From NCBI RefSeq assembly GCF_021130785.1, contig NC_060213.1, positions 114,034,501 through 114,098,500 on the forward strand: a stretch of DNA of 64,000 bases. The letters are read 5' to 3'. Positions 1 to 10,897 of the stretch are shown in pieces (the stretch's first letter is position 1; every line of letters starts with the position of its first letter). Position numbers and translations under genes: made by a program. This DNA is from Homalodisca vitripennis. Lineage: Eukaryota; Arthropoda; Insecta; Hemiptera; Cicadellidae. The notes below the pieces were generated by a model that searched no databases, had not been told where the DNA came from, and was given only the letters and a program-made list of their open reading frames with translations.

Positions 1-2662
1 TCTAGTCTCATACCCGTGTATGTCACGTCCCCTGTTTAGGGCACATTTAGACAAACAGAACAAAGATGTTTCTAAAATGTAGAGACTGGGCAAAGTCAAC
101 AGTTGCAAAGTTTTGAATGCTGTCCTGCACGACTCTCTGAAATTCAACTTTGCGATGATACGAATTGCTTTTTTTTTGCAATTTGAACACCCTCAGGAAA
201 TTATTGCCTGTGCAGGCCCCCCACAACACCACTCCATAGGAAAGGTGAGAGTGAATTAGCCCATAATATGCCGCAATCAATACCTGACTGGGGCAGTACC
301 GGGCCAAGGACCTCAAAACATATATTCCTGAGGACAGTTTGGCACACACATGGTCAATGTGATTATTCCATGTCAACCCTCGGTCGAGGAGTATTCCAAG
401 GAATTTTGAGGAGTAGACTTCTTCCAATATGGAATCTGCCAACATGACGGCTGACCCACATTGGGAATCCATTGGACGCAGTGCGAAATTTAGCACGTTG
501 GATTTCGAAGAATTCGTTTGAAGGTTGAGGCTATTGAAATATTGCACACAATTGTTGATATCTACAAAGGTTTGTAGCTCCAAACCTTCTTGTGTGTTAT
601 CTCTGAAACAGAGAGTCGTGTCATCAGCATACTGCACAATTTTACCATGCAGCAGCGATGAATGTACGTCATTGACGTACAACAGGAAAAGGATTGGGCT
701 GAGTATAGAGCCCTGAGGGACTCCATAACTCAGTTGAATTGGTTTAGAAAGTTGGTTTGATATCTGGACCACTTGAGTTCTCTGACTTAAAAATGATTTA
801 AGCCATAAGAGCGGCACACCTCGGATGCCATGAGAATGTAGTGTGTCAAGCAGTATTTCATGGTCAACGCAGTCGAATGCTTTAGACAGGTCTAGGAACA
901 CACTTAATGTGTGATCCTGACGTTCTAGTCCCTCTACAACCATATCAACCAGACTCACCACTGCGTCTATCGTAGATTTATTTTTCCTGAATCCGAATTG
1001 GTGTTCAGAAAGCTGGTTGTTTTTATTTAAGAAATAAAGCATTCTCGTTAGAAAAAGTTTTTCAAATATTTTGCTCAATACAGGCAAAATTGAGACGGGC
1101 CGATAGTTATTTATTGAACAGGGGTTTTCTTTCTTGAAAATTGGATGCACTTTTGCAATTTTTAGGAGAGAGGGAAAAACTCCTGAGTTAAAAGACAAAT
1201 TGACCAATTGAGTCAGTGGTTTCACGATATGCTTTGAGCATTGTTTTATTAACCACATGGATCTCGATTCTAGATCATTTGATTTTTTAGCTGGTAATTG
1301 TTGAATGATTTTATCGAGCTCTTCCTCAACTACAGGAGTCAGAGCCATTGAGGCTGTTGGACTCTGTCTGCGCGTGGGATTCCCCTGTGGCAGCGATGGA
1401 CGAGGGCCCCGTCCACAAGCAACGGACGCAAAAAATCCGTTAAACTCGTCGGCAACCCTAGAAGCATCATTCACTAGGGTGTCCCCAATTTTGACTGTGA
1501 TTTGCTTGGATTCGTGATGTTTATTGTTAATGATGCCCCATACAGTTTTAGAAACGTTTTTTGAATAAATAATTGATTTAGAGACATCATACGCTTTTGC
1601 AGCTTGGATCACCTTTCTATAAATTTTTTTATAATTTCGAAAAAAAATTTTGAACTGTTCATTTGACGTTTTTCTGTTTATTTCGGATAAAAACTTGAGT
1701 TTCTCTCTCGAAACCAAAATGCCTTTAGTGATCCAAGTATTATTTACCTTCTTAGGACGAGGTTTGATCATTTTTGTAGGGCAGCAGGTGTTTAGATGGA
1801 AATTCAAACATTCATTGAAAATTTGAAACTGCTGCTCTACTGGGTGTGAAGAATTTAAAAAAATTCCACTTTTCTTTTGAAAGGGAAGAGTTGAGGAGAG
1901 CAATATTTTCTGGCCTTGTGTCTCTTATTGTTTTGGTAATTCTTGGTTCATTCGCGATTTGTTTTCCACTAATGATAGCCTCTTGGCCGTAGTGGTCCGA
2001 GATAGCTGTGTTGACCACCGACACTGTGACATTTTCAACGTTTGTGATGATGTTATCAATAGCCGACTGTGTTGTAGCCGTCACTCTCGTTGGAGTTTTG
2101 ACCAACAGTTCAAGGCCAAATGACCTCAGCAGATCGACTAGTCGCTTGGTGGATGGATGATTGCTGTCCATTGCATCCACGTTGAGATCTCCCATCAATC
2201 GTATTGATGGTTAGTCAGGTTAGTGAGTAACACTTCGAATTTTGAAAAAAACTGATCTTCATTTCCACTGGGAGACCTGTAAATCCCTATCACAATTAAT
2301 GTTGACCTGTTAGATTGTACTTTGATCCCAACTGCTTCGAAATTTTTCGCGGTCGTTTCTTTGATTGGAAATTTTGTGAAAACTAAATTTTGTCTCAGAA
2401 AAATTGCTACACCACCTCCTTTGGAGGTCTGGCGACAGTACGCTTCTGCCAATTTGTAATTTGGAATTTTGCATAGTTCAAGGTTTTCGTTGTTAAAACA
2501 GTTTTCGGTTACAACGAGTATATCTGATTTCAGCTCCTCACAGATCAGCTGAATTTCATCCAATTTGTTGGTTGCGTACTGAGCGTTTTGGTGGAGTAGT
2601 CTTAGGGAACCTTGAACATGTAATTTTTGGTTTGTCTGATTTTGCCGATTCTGGTCTGTCAA
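1..2662 (-). pseudogene. ORF2: endonuclease-reverse transcriptase polyprotein, frameshifted and cut by window edge
   Basis: ORF2 would nick the target DNA and copy the element's RNA there. The endonuclease (about 2620-1960) shows the family's landmarks in order: HQNAQ, TEN, a GGGVAIF strand, YRSPSG, GDLN, SAIDNII and SDH. The reverse transcriptase piece (47-1903, 618 codons) has a connector, the LPVLSKIFEKL and FGFRK blocks, motif A FLDLSKAFD (residues 337-344), the YGVPQGSILSP block, and motif C YADD (residues 425-428), so both catalytic motifs are intact. Breaks: a 7-bp loss near 2198 separates YRSPSG from GDLN; one extra base in an A7 run near 1860 follows the endonuclease; one extra base in an A9 run near 173 follows the LQKK motif. 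Copy 2 at 44900-45280 shows what should follow, most of it beyond the left edge. No ATG opens the ORF; the frame overlaps the ORF1 stop at 2659-2661. Confidence 0.9.
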
Positions 2663-3634
2663 TTTAGTCCTGTGCTGTAAAGTGGGCCCCCTAAAAAAAC
2701 TGAATTTTCTTTTAAGTTAAGAATGTCTGGACTGGGGGAGCGTCTCACGGCGTCCGCGTAGGAGACATCCTGTATGTTAGCTGGCCGTTGAGGGGTGGTC
2801 GCCGACTCTTCTCGGGCAACAGCGGGCGTTGGCATGCTGGCGGTGGAAGTAGCCGTTGCTCGAGGATTCCCCCAAAGTCGCGGCTGCGCCTTCGTTTCTG
2901 ATGTTTGAGTGGCTGGTCTCATCGCCGCCACGATCATCCCAGCCAGTAACCGCTTGCCCCGCCAGGAGAGATGTTGGCCGTGTCTCGTGAAATACCTACG
3001 GCTGATGTCATCGAAGTTTAACACTCTAATGTTGTGTCTAACAGCCAGTTCCTCAATGTAGGCATTCACGAGCACGGTCTGATAGTGGACAGGGTGGGTC
3101 GGGTCCAGATCGTGGCGATGCGGCAGTGTGGTGAGGATGATCTCGGTGCTGGGAGATCCAGCAGCGATGTACCCCTCCAGATGGCGGTAAATATTCCGCT
3201 GCCCGCCGACCGCCAAGTCGTTAGTGCCGGCGATCAGCACCTCGCAGCAGGGCCGGGGCTCAGATGCCGTTCGAACAATATCCAAAAACCGGCCGCCGGG
3301 TACACAGACGTCGCTCACCGCGGTTGCAGGGCCGATCTGTTTCTTCACAAGTCCAGCGATGTGGCGAGCGTGGCTGTCCCCTCGAACAGTTATGGACTTA
3401 AACTGTACGTTGCGTGTAGGGGTTTTTGGAGCTTGCCATGATTTTTTAGAGGTTTTTTTTAAGGTCAATTGGATAATATTGCGTTTTTTTCATTTTAGAG
3501 AAAGATTCAATTTTTGGTTGAGTTACATTTTTGGTTGGGGGGCAAATAAATTTATTTTGTACCGGTACTGGATATATTTTGGGCTTCCTCTTCTTCACTT
3601 CTGTCCACCTGTTGTTCTCTTTAAGATCACTCAC
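2659..3634 (-). pseudogene. ORF1: SGNH/GDSL-hydrolase-like protein of the retrotransposon
   Basis: The 269-codon piece 2659-3468 carries an SGNH-type fold signature: GDSH (residues 30-33, the nucleophile block), GTND (81-84, the Asn block) and a late His in HGQHLSWRGKRLL (163-175). The usual Asp three residues before that His is a His here, so a full catalytic triad is not evident. The tail (about 190-269) is rich in Pro, Ser, Thr and Ala and looks disordered. A 62-codon piece (3446-3634), rich in Lys, is in another frame and appears to be the N-terminus, joined across an 8-T run at 3453-3460 where one base would restore continuity. Such ORF1 proteins are thought to bind the element's RNA; the esterase-like domain's role is unsettled. 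The start at 3634 is a GTG in the computed frame, so the true start is uncertain. Confidence 0.8.
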
Positions 3635-3903
3635 TGACCTGACTAACCATCAATACGATTACGTCTTGATGGGAGATCTCAACGTGGATGCAATGGACAG
3701 CAATCATCCATCCACCAAGCGACTAGTCGATCTGCTGAGGTCATTTGGCCTTGAACTGTTGGTCAAAACTCCAACGAGAGTGACGGCTACAACACAGTCG
3801 GCTATTGATAACATCATCACAAGCGTTGAAAATGTCACAGTGTCGGTGGTCAACACAGCTATCTCGGACCACTACGGCCAAGAGGCTATCATTAGTGGAT
3901 TGT
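3624..3903 (+). repeat. Inverted near-identical fragment of the endonuclease domain
   Basis: This stretch is the reverse complement of about 1964-2232, the endonuclease part from LTNLTNHQYD through SDHYGQEAII. I could see only two or three substitutions over about 270 bp, plus seven extra bases (ACGTCTT) near 3660-3666 that the main copy lacks. With those bases the frame reads straight from NHQYD into MGDLNVD, so this fragment preserves the ancestral state. The junction with ORF1 at 3620-3640 shares the short motif ACTCACT with both partners. It suggests template switching or a foldback rearrangement, or an independent insertion. Confidence 0.9.
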
Positions 3904-5147
3904 TACCAACGGTATTCCACCAATTCTCAAACAATTAACATTAGCATTTATGTTTAAAATTAAGATCAGTTAAGTATGAGAAACGAAAAATAAAAGTTAT
4001 ATAACCAAATAATTTATTAACATACAGTAATAAATATGACAATAACAATATTAGAACATAAATTTCGAGAAATAACAATAAGAAAAAAACTAGTATATAA
4101 TAATAACAATAACAGCAAATATGTAGGCTATCACTAAGCAAAGATAACAATAAAATATGACGGCATTAAAACTGAGATCCAATAACAAGCAATAAAACAC
4201 AATGTTAAATAACCCAAGAGGCATAACAAGAAAGCGTAATAAGACCATAAATAACAATAGAACATAAAGAAAACATAATTGGGTATAACAAAATATGCTC
4301 GTAAATTCATTTTCTTAAGACACGTCTTAAAGAAGTCCACGTGGGTATCAAGGGCACAGCCCAACCTCATAATCTTGGAGACGCTGCTGTTCTAAGTGTA
4401 CTTGGTTACAAGGCTGTGGATCTCTAACCGAGAAGTCTCGAATTCGATTTCCGGAGAGGTCAACACAAATTTGAAATAGGTTTTGGATTTTGGTCTTTAA
4501 AAACGTTTGATGCGCTTTATTAAAACAATTAAAAAGAATCCTTGCAAAACGCTTATTTCTACTGGTTGTGTATCCACCTTTTAATTAATTTTACATAGTA
4601 TTTGCGTGGCATTTGACCAATAATTATTATAAATTGTACTTGTCTGGTCTCAACAAACAGTTACGAAACGCCCTTCTTTGGAAAGTTTTGCTTCCTTTTT
4701 ATACTTTTATATTTTTAACTATAACTCGGTTTCAAACTCACCCTAATTCACTAATATTGATTATTTTGATGACAAAAAGCAACAATGCCGTAACCTGAAA
4801 CAATCTGTGAACCATGAATACTTAATTAGCCAACGCTTATAAAATGTTTTGTATTTGTTTTGTTCCGAGGTCCCCTAATGCCTTGTACACCAAGTACGTA
4901 TTTTCTACGATCACACTATTGTATTGAATTGAAATTAGTGTTTAATTCTAAATGTAGACTACGTCAGGCGAGCTGGGGCCTATGGAAAATTATACTCTTA
5001 CTAGTACTACGCAAATTCCCACAGCTGGCTGACCAAATTAACATTCTGTAGTTTCTAATGTGTTGTGAAGAGTTAATAGCGAATATTACGGTGTCTAATC
5101 CACACCCTGCCTATCAAGACCCACCTTCTGAGTCATAAAGAAATATA
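3904..5147. other. AT-rich stretch without recognised genes, one tRNA-like segment
   Basis: Open frames on the minus strand around 3941-4370 are hydrophobic, Leu/Ile/Tyr-rich translations of AT-rich DNA with no known motif, and I do not accept them as genes. Apart from the tRNA-like segment at 4388-4466 I see no coding signal, tandem repeat or terminal repeat. Confidence 0.6.
4388..4466 (+). repeat. tRNA-derived SINE head or tRNA pseudogene
   Basis: The segment has a D-arm-like GGTTACAAGGC, an anticodon-arm-like CTCTAACCGAGA, and a T-arm-like CGAATTCGATTTCC. The last differs from a canonical internal promoter B box with its flanking stem by about three transitions. Acceptor stem pairing is not convincing, and AT-rich sequence follows. 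It is therefore more likely a short interspersed element head, transcribed by RNA polymerase III, than a working tRNA gene. Confidence 0.45.
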
Positions 5148-5885
5148 CAGGGTGCACTATGAAAGTAACGCAGATCTTCTAAGAAAAATATATTTATTTA
5201 TCCGATTGTTACAAATTATTAAACTTTTAAAAATAGTCTCCTCCTGCATCAATACACCTGCTGAGCCGATTCTGCCATGCCTGGAAGCACCCTGGAACAC
5301 CTCGACTGGAATACCTCTCAGGAACCTTGTAAAGTGAGATTGGATGTTCTCCACCGACACCCGGTGCTTTCCTTTAAGCTCTCTCTTCAGTTGGAGGAAC
5401 AAAAACTTCACAAAGAGCCAAGTCAAGGCTGTAAGGCAGCTGCGGCACCATGGAGGTCTTGTTCTACATCAGGTAATGACGAAGGCCGTGTGGCAGGTGA
5501 AATTGTTGTGGTGGAGCTTGAAATTTACATTAATTTCAGGCCTGACATGCGCAACCTGACGTGTCCACCTCCAGGTAAAAGGTTGCATCGATAGTTTGTC
5601 CTTAGGTAGAAACTCAAAATAGACGATTCCTCGGACTTCAAAAAACACAATCAGCATTGTTTTGATGCACGATTTGCTCTTGCATGCTTTTTGGGCTTAG
5701 GAGAAGAAGAGTGTGTTCCACTTCCGCATTTAAATCTCGAAATACATTCTTCCTCAAAGGTTTATTGAAAAATGTCTTAAGTTTCCGTAGCATTCTTCCC
5801 AAACCGCACACAAAACTTGATCGCGCACTGCTGATTCAGCAAGCACTCCGTCACGCCAAAACACAATTGAAAAATAGACTTTGAG
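5148..5885 (-). pseudogene. mariner-family transposase relic, internally deleted
   Basis: Read right to left, pieces of a mariner transposase appear in the right order. Near 5870-5770 is an N-terminal helix-turn-helix segment (IKFCVRFGKNATET). Near 5700 is SPKK. Then come MLIVFFEVRGIVYFEFLPKD (5657-5600), the catalytic-region strand KLHHNNFTCHTAF (5530-5485), and the C-terminal FLFLQLKRELKGKH with the helices after it (5420-5250). Between the helix-turn-helix and the catalytic core roughly a hundred residues, including the first catalytic Asp region, are missing. The normally conserved HDN is HNN, so a catalytic Asp is lost. Frameshifts occur between pieces. The 3' end has a mariner-like terminus at 5148 (TATACAGGGTGC). 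I find no matching terminus on the other side, so the 5' end is truncated. It is inactive. Confidence 0.85.
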
Positions 5886-6744
5886 CAAAGACACGTTCTA
5901 CCTCTCCCAGTGCTTGGAGTGAACTGAGACCGAGCAAGTTTGTAAGGTCAGAACCCCCACTACATGATCCGACCGGTCCGAGCGCGCTGCGATAAATAGT
6001 TGCGTCATAATGTAGCACTATGTATAGAAAGTTTGGTTAGCTTCGCTTGTTCAACCGAGACCGCAATATTATCGGCCAATAGCTTGTATTGGAAGCGAGT
6101 ACCGCTCACCAATAAATCTGGGTCGATACCAATAGAGTCAGCTAGCCAATTTGTGTCATGTCGGATGGTATTGCATAACTCCTTTATACAAGAAGTGTAT
6201 TCACTAGGGTATCACTGACCTATTTAACACTTCCCTCGCTTGTATTATCAACGTTCTGTTGTTACAGTTATTTATTTCTCCTTGGCGTTGTGTTTTCAAG
6301 GTCAAATGACGGCAAATTCATTTAGTTTAAAAGAGCCAGTTGTAGTGAAATGACCACGTTATAAGAACAATATCCATAGTCTACTTCAATCACTTTAAAA
6401 TCCCTATGTTTGTGGTAGAACTAACGTGTCCCATTTCCAAAACGGGTTTAGTACGCATCCAAACACTTTTTAGTTATTTTTTTAAACGATGAAGTAAAAG
6501 GATTTAAGATTTTTTCTCAATAACGAATACAAATTTGAAGCGTAGCCTAATAAGTGCTTTGATGCTTATTAATTTTATTTAAAAAATGACACATATCCTA
6601 TATTTCTGCGTTAAAAATAAAGGTGCAGAGTGTTTGAGATTTAGCATTCATCTTACAGGTTAAAACCAAGATGGCCGCTAGTGTAGCCGACGATAAGAGC
6701 TCTATGCTGTACTACGCTGCTACACAACTACGCTGCCACGAACC
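5886..6744. other. No recognised feature
   Basis: Moderate GC near 5930-5990, AT-rich beyond. I find no coding motif, no matching mariner terminus and no tandem repeat. The sequence just before 6745 already contains imperfect CTACGCTGC(T/C)AC motifs that recur in the hairpin which follows. Confidence 0.5.
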
Positions 6745-6871
6745 CACGCTGCTACGAAAGAACACTAATTTTTCTGGTACAATGCCCGTATATATACATG
6801 TATATATATGTAACTTCATACAATCATCGGGCATTGTACCAGAAAAATTAGTGTTCTTTCGTAGCAGCGTG
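6745..6871. repeat. Perfect 44-bp inverted repeat (hairpin/MITE-like)
   Basis: Bases 6745-6788 are an exact reverse complement of 6828-6871, with a 39-base AT-rich loop. The arms start CACGCTGCTACG and end near the loop with CAATGCCCG. The right arm runs directly into a GT then TA microsatellite. The perfect match points to a young foldback element or a recently gene-converted hairpin. Confidence 0.95.
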
Positions 6872-6880
6872 TGTGTGTTA

Positions 6881-6931
<51 letters not shown>
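6870..6931. repeat. GT/TA compound microsatellite
   Basis: A short GT tract with interruptions passes into about 40 bases of alternating AT directly after the hairpin arm. Confidence 0.95.
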
Positions 6932-6934
<3 letters not shown>

Positions 6935-9239
6935 ATTACTTGTTTGTTAAAAAACTTTTATGTATAAAAATAAAATTATAAACAATTTTCTTTTGTAATT
7001 TTAAAATTTAATAAGAAATTAAATTTACTAACTTAAATGTGTGGTATAGGAAATATAAACAAAATTTCAATAAAATTCGTATCAAATCCTTTTAGGACCA
7101 GCGTGCATTTTACTACATAATACTACAGGCTAGTTCATGAAAATAACTATTTCACGTCATATTTAATGCATTTAAGTTTGCAATGGTATAAAATTTTAAA
7201 TAGTCCACTATAATTTGACTTGCCTGTGCGTTGTTTAAATTAATATGTGGTACTCTCACCAAGTAAATTCAGCAACAAAATATGTTGACTATAATAATTG
7301 TCCTTTGTTTGAAGGTTATTTTTGGCGATGGAAGGATTGTGTAGGAAACAGGATTTTCCGGACATTTGCCATCGTTCAGTGAAACAAGAAATCAGTAACA
7401 CTACGTTTCGAGATCTGCAATCTGATCTCTTCTTCAGATGGACGCAACATCGAGTTCGATAGTTATGCATGTCACTCCATTGCATTTGGCTGAGCATAGC
7501 ATAGTAATTTGGAAACAATCTGAGTCAATTCATTTGAGATTTCGTTGTGTTACTTATTCATAGAGCAAAAAGAAAGAGTAAAAAGTCAATTTTAGTGTTA
7601 GTCAATGAACTTCAATTAACATTTTTACATTGGTCTTATGGGTAACCAGAATGACAACGAGAAAATTTATATACAAACTGAATATAATCGTATGGCGTTT
7701 TGAAATGTGACATAGTAACACAATTCTATGCAATAGCTTAATACAATGAGATGTAAACCCGAATGAAGTCTGTTACGCAAGACGTGGTGTGGAAAATTCC
7801 TACCTTGAATAGTTTTTGAACAATTTACAGTTATGACTTTAGGTAACTGGACTCTTGAACCGATTATGACGTGGGGGTATAATTCAGAATGGTGTTGGCA
7901 ACGAAATGTTACTATTTTTCTAATACATTGTAAGTATTATGAAGAAGTGGATTTATCTCATTGCGCCTGGATAACAATATAGTATTAAAGTACTGATTAC
8001 TTTAAGAAGCTGTAGCATGCACTCAAACTTGCGTTCTTTCGGGAAGATACGCGAGTGGAATCTCACGTCTGGTCTATATATTTGGCATAATATAAAATTG
8101 TAAGCGCGAATTTCTTTCCAAGATAATGCTAATCCCTCATGAGCACTTCAGTATATGGAGCATAAAGTTTTATGGCCGACTGCACCACACTAAACTTGAG
8201 GGCGGAAGAGAATCCAAGGATTTCATTTTTAACTTAGCAATTTTCATCTGGGACATAAAGCAGAGAGCAATATTCACGATACAGTTGCTCACCATTTTCT
8301 TTTCTACAAGTAGTTGGCAAATATTGTTGCAATATTTTTAAGCTTCTTTTACATATGGCCTTGCATCAGCTTTAATTTTCTTTTAGTAAAAAAAAAATAT
8401 TAACCACGTGACACAACTTTGTGTGGCATAGGTGTCGACTTTCGTTTCCTCGCTATTTTCTGTAATAGGGGATTTTATAGATACTATGCACCACATAGAA
8501 GCCCATGTATTCCACTGCCTACTGAGATTTTTATACATGCAGAAAGAGTTGCCCAGCAATTTATTTCCCCATAGATTCCATCATCTCTTATGTGTTATCG
8601 AGATCCTGACAAAAGCCCGTATTAATTGTTGATAGTAATGTTACAATAAAGGTGTAGGAAAAGAAAGATGAGTTGTTAAGTGATCTCTGAGGTGGATGGT
8701 CAGGTATATCGCGTCTTTTCCCTAACCCGTAAGTTTTGGGTTGGAGACATCACCGTTTTATGTCCAGACCACATGGGAATCTCTTGAATGTGTGATGTTG
8801 TCAGGTCCTTAGTGCACGAGATTTCCTTGAAAGAACGAACCTTTGAATTTTACAAAGACTTGTAATACTAAATTTAATACTATGGACTGGACAGTTATTA
8901 AACTTTTTGACTCAATATATGGGCATCATGAATTTTGGATGTGTTACATTTAGTTCAACAACTGCACGCTCAGCACGAAGGCATAGTCTTTGCGCTACCT
9001 TCAGCAGAGAGGATCCCTTCATCAGGATCCCATTTGAGTAAAGAGAGACACAACCAATGCCTGCAGAAGAGTAGCAGGCAATCAGTCACCGAATACGCCG
9101 TCACATAGTTCAGCATAGTATTCAGATTCCATTCGATATGAAAATAACTTCTACATCCAGCTTCCTAATTAATCCTCTCATACCTAAATTCCTCTTTCCA
9201 CCGTATTAAAATAGAGTGAGAAATAAACTGTAAGTTCCC
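6932..9239. other. AT-rich stretch, one dispersed repeat copy, no gene recognised
   Basis: Small open frames at 7240-7518, 8126-8341 and 8432-8632 show no family motif, no codon-use contrast and no splice context I trust. A partial copy of the dispersed TTGGCTGA family lies at 7446-7660. Confidence 0.5.
7446..7660 (+). repeat. Dispersed TTGGCTGA-family repeat, 3' part
   Basis: It contains ACATCGAGTTCGAT, TGCATGTCACTCCATTG and TTTGGCTGAGC, then GGTCTTATGGGTAACC. These blocks recur in the same order near 28070-28200, 49540-49625 and, weakly, 60940-61020. It is a shared non-coding interspersed repeat of unknown class. Confidence 0.6.
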
Positions 9240-10897
9240 TTAAATGCCCTACCACACTTGAAATATTATTTAATAAGTGACGTTTTACTGAAAAGAGGGT
9301 CATTGTGTCAACCAATCATTAGGCATAAGCCTAATAATAATAAGCGGTACGATAGTAACATAACTAAACTTAAAATTGAACTTGATAAATTATATTACCT
9401 ACTGATAAACACAATCTTAGTGTATATTAGAAAGATGTATTTCTATGCCAATAAAGATTATAGGTTAGAAATAATCAATGCAAATCTTAAATACAATAAT
9501 GAATTTATTGAGGGCAATAAAAAAGACCAAAGCTGCTAGTAATATCACAAAACAAACTAGAAGCAGCAAGCCTTTAAGTTTCGCAGTAGTCTTACAGCCA
9601 ATGATTATGTTCTTTCTTTCTAAATCTGTTGAAGAAATTAGTCATAGCATTCTCCCAGATTCAAACAACCACAATTTCTATCTTGATAAACAGAATCTTG
9701 AATATGAACTTTAAAATGACATTTCTATAAAAAAGTTCTCACAAAAGGAACTCAAAGTTAAATATGTATATATCTACAAGTAACAAACTTAGCAATAGGA
9801 CTGGTCTTGATACATATGGCATCAATGCAGCTATGTTAAGATTAGGTTCTAGGTGTACAGCATATGTGAGGGTTTAACCCACATTATTAATTAATGTATA
9901 ACTCAGAGTGTATTTCCTGGTAAACTTATTTTGGACCCTTTTCTCCTTATCTGATATATTAATGATCTGTCTTTTAACTTAAGTAGTGAAAGCACAAAAT
10001 CCTTTTTGCTGATGACATAGATTTTTGTGTCAAAAATACTTAACTAGAATTAGAAAATTCTGTTATTAAAACTAATTCTAACTTAATTGAAGACTGGTAC
10101 AATACGAAAAACTCAAAATGAACACTGAAAAAGCGCAAGATGTTTATTTGCCTCAACAATAGACCACCACTTCCTTAAAATTTCTAGGCACTCTTGTACA
10201 GTCTAATCTCAAGTGGCAGCTCCACATTGACCTTGATGCTTCTCGTATGTCGAAGGGCCTCTTTTTGCTCCGGCCCTTGAAAAGTGTTATTAGTCCTAGG
10301 GTTCTCCTATGTGTCTTTTATGCCCATGAACATAGTCATACAGCTTATGGCAGAACTCTGTGGGCTAATTCTGGTTATGCCATTAGACTATTTGATTTGC
10401 AAAAGAGAGCCATTAGGCTGATATGTGGGGCTCAGAATAGATCTCACTCTTAACCCCTTTTTGTTGAACTCGGGGTACCCTCTCTACCCTTCTTATATGT
10501 ATTCTAATATACACTTTGTTGTATACTAAGCAAATCCTATTCAGCTTAGTACAGCTGATCAGCGCATATCAGCCAATGCTAATATGCGTGACTATTTTAC
10601 AAGACACGATTAGGACTTATCTATAAGGAGATGTAAATGTAGTTCATCACGATCTTGTTTTGAAAAAGAAAAACGGAATTAAGCTGTTCAACGCTTTGCC
10701 TGTTTAAATCCGGTAAGCCCTATAGTAAGTTTAAAATAGTCTTAAACTATTCCTGACTAAAGAATGTCTGTATCAGACGGATGAAGTTTTTGACCGCGTG
10801 TTCAACATAGGCAAATTATGAAAGCCTATCGTATTAATTTGACGCTGCTATACATTATTATACCATCTGCAATAAGATTCATGAATGATTGAATGAT
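9240..10897 (+). mobile_element. Non-LTR retrotransposon relic, internally deleted
   Basis: Stepwise translation gives the middle and end of a non-LTR ORF2. There is a connector region (9258-9535) of the KDYRLEIINANLKYNNEFIE type. A segment with SVEEISHSILPDSNNHNFYL follows (9610-9690), then TGLDTYGINAAMLR (9800-9840) and a CITQSVFPG-like block (about 9895-9930). The sequence then jumps directly to FLL.YINDL (about 9940-9975), so the fingers and palm with catalytic motif A are deleted. The post-YADD region continues with a thumb-like block (10247-10453) reading LFLLRPLKSVISPRVLL and LQKRAIRLICGAQNRSH. C-terminal traces run to about 10790. The 3' end has short TGAATGAT-type repeats (10880-10897). 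Many stops and frameshifts are present. It differs clearly from copy 1 and is a separate family. Confidence 0.8.

Larger units (their letters stand above)
1..3634 (-). mobile_element. CR1/Jockey-group non-LTR retrotransposon, copy 1
   Basis: A nearly full-length non-LTR retrotransposon reads right to left and leaves the window at its 3' end. Its order is ORF1 (SGNH-like domain), then ORF2 (apurinic-type endonuclease followed by reverse transcriptase). An esterase-like ORF1 with this type of ORF2 is known from the CR1/L2/Rex1 group, so I place it there; the exact clade is an inference. No LTR, integrase or RNase H is seen. The reading frames are broken at four places: a 9-A run (169-177), a 7-A run (1857-1863), a 7-bp loss near 2196-2200, and an 8-T run (3453-3460). 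Three of the four lie in homopolymers, so they may be sequence errors. A second, shorter copy lies at 43458-45470 and a 65-bp scrap at 49627-49691. Confidence 0.9.

Noticed and set aside
525..1517. Plus-strand open frames within the retrotransposon
   Set aside because: They are antisense shadows of the reverse transcriptase ORF.
3034..3637. Plus-strand open frames of about 135 codons
   Set aside because: They are antisense to the SGNH-type ORF1.
3941..4370. Two overlapping hydrophobic open frames on the minus strand
   Set aside because: They are Leu/Ile/Tyr-rich translations of AT-rich DNA, without motif, promoter or splice context.
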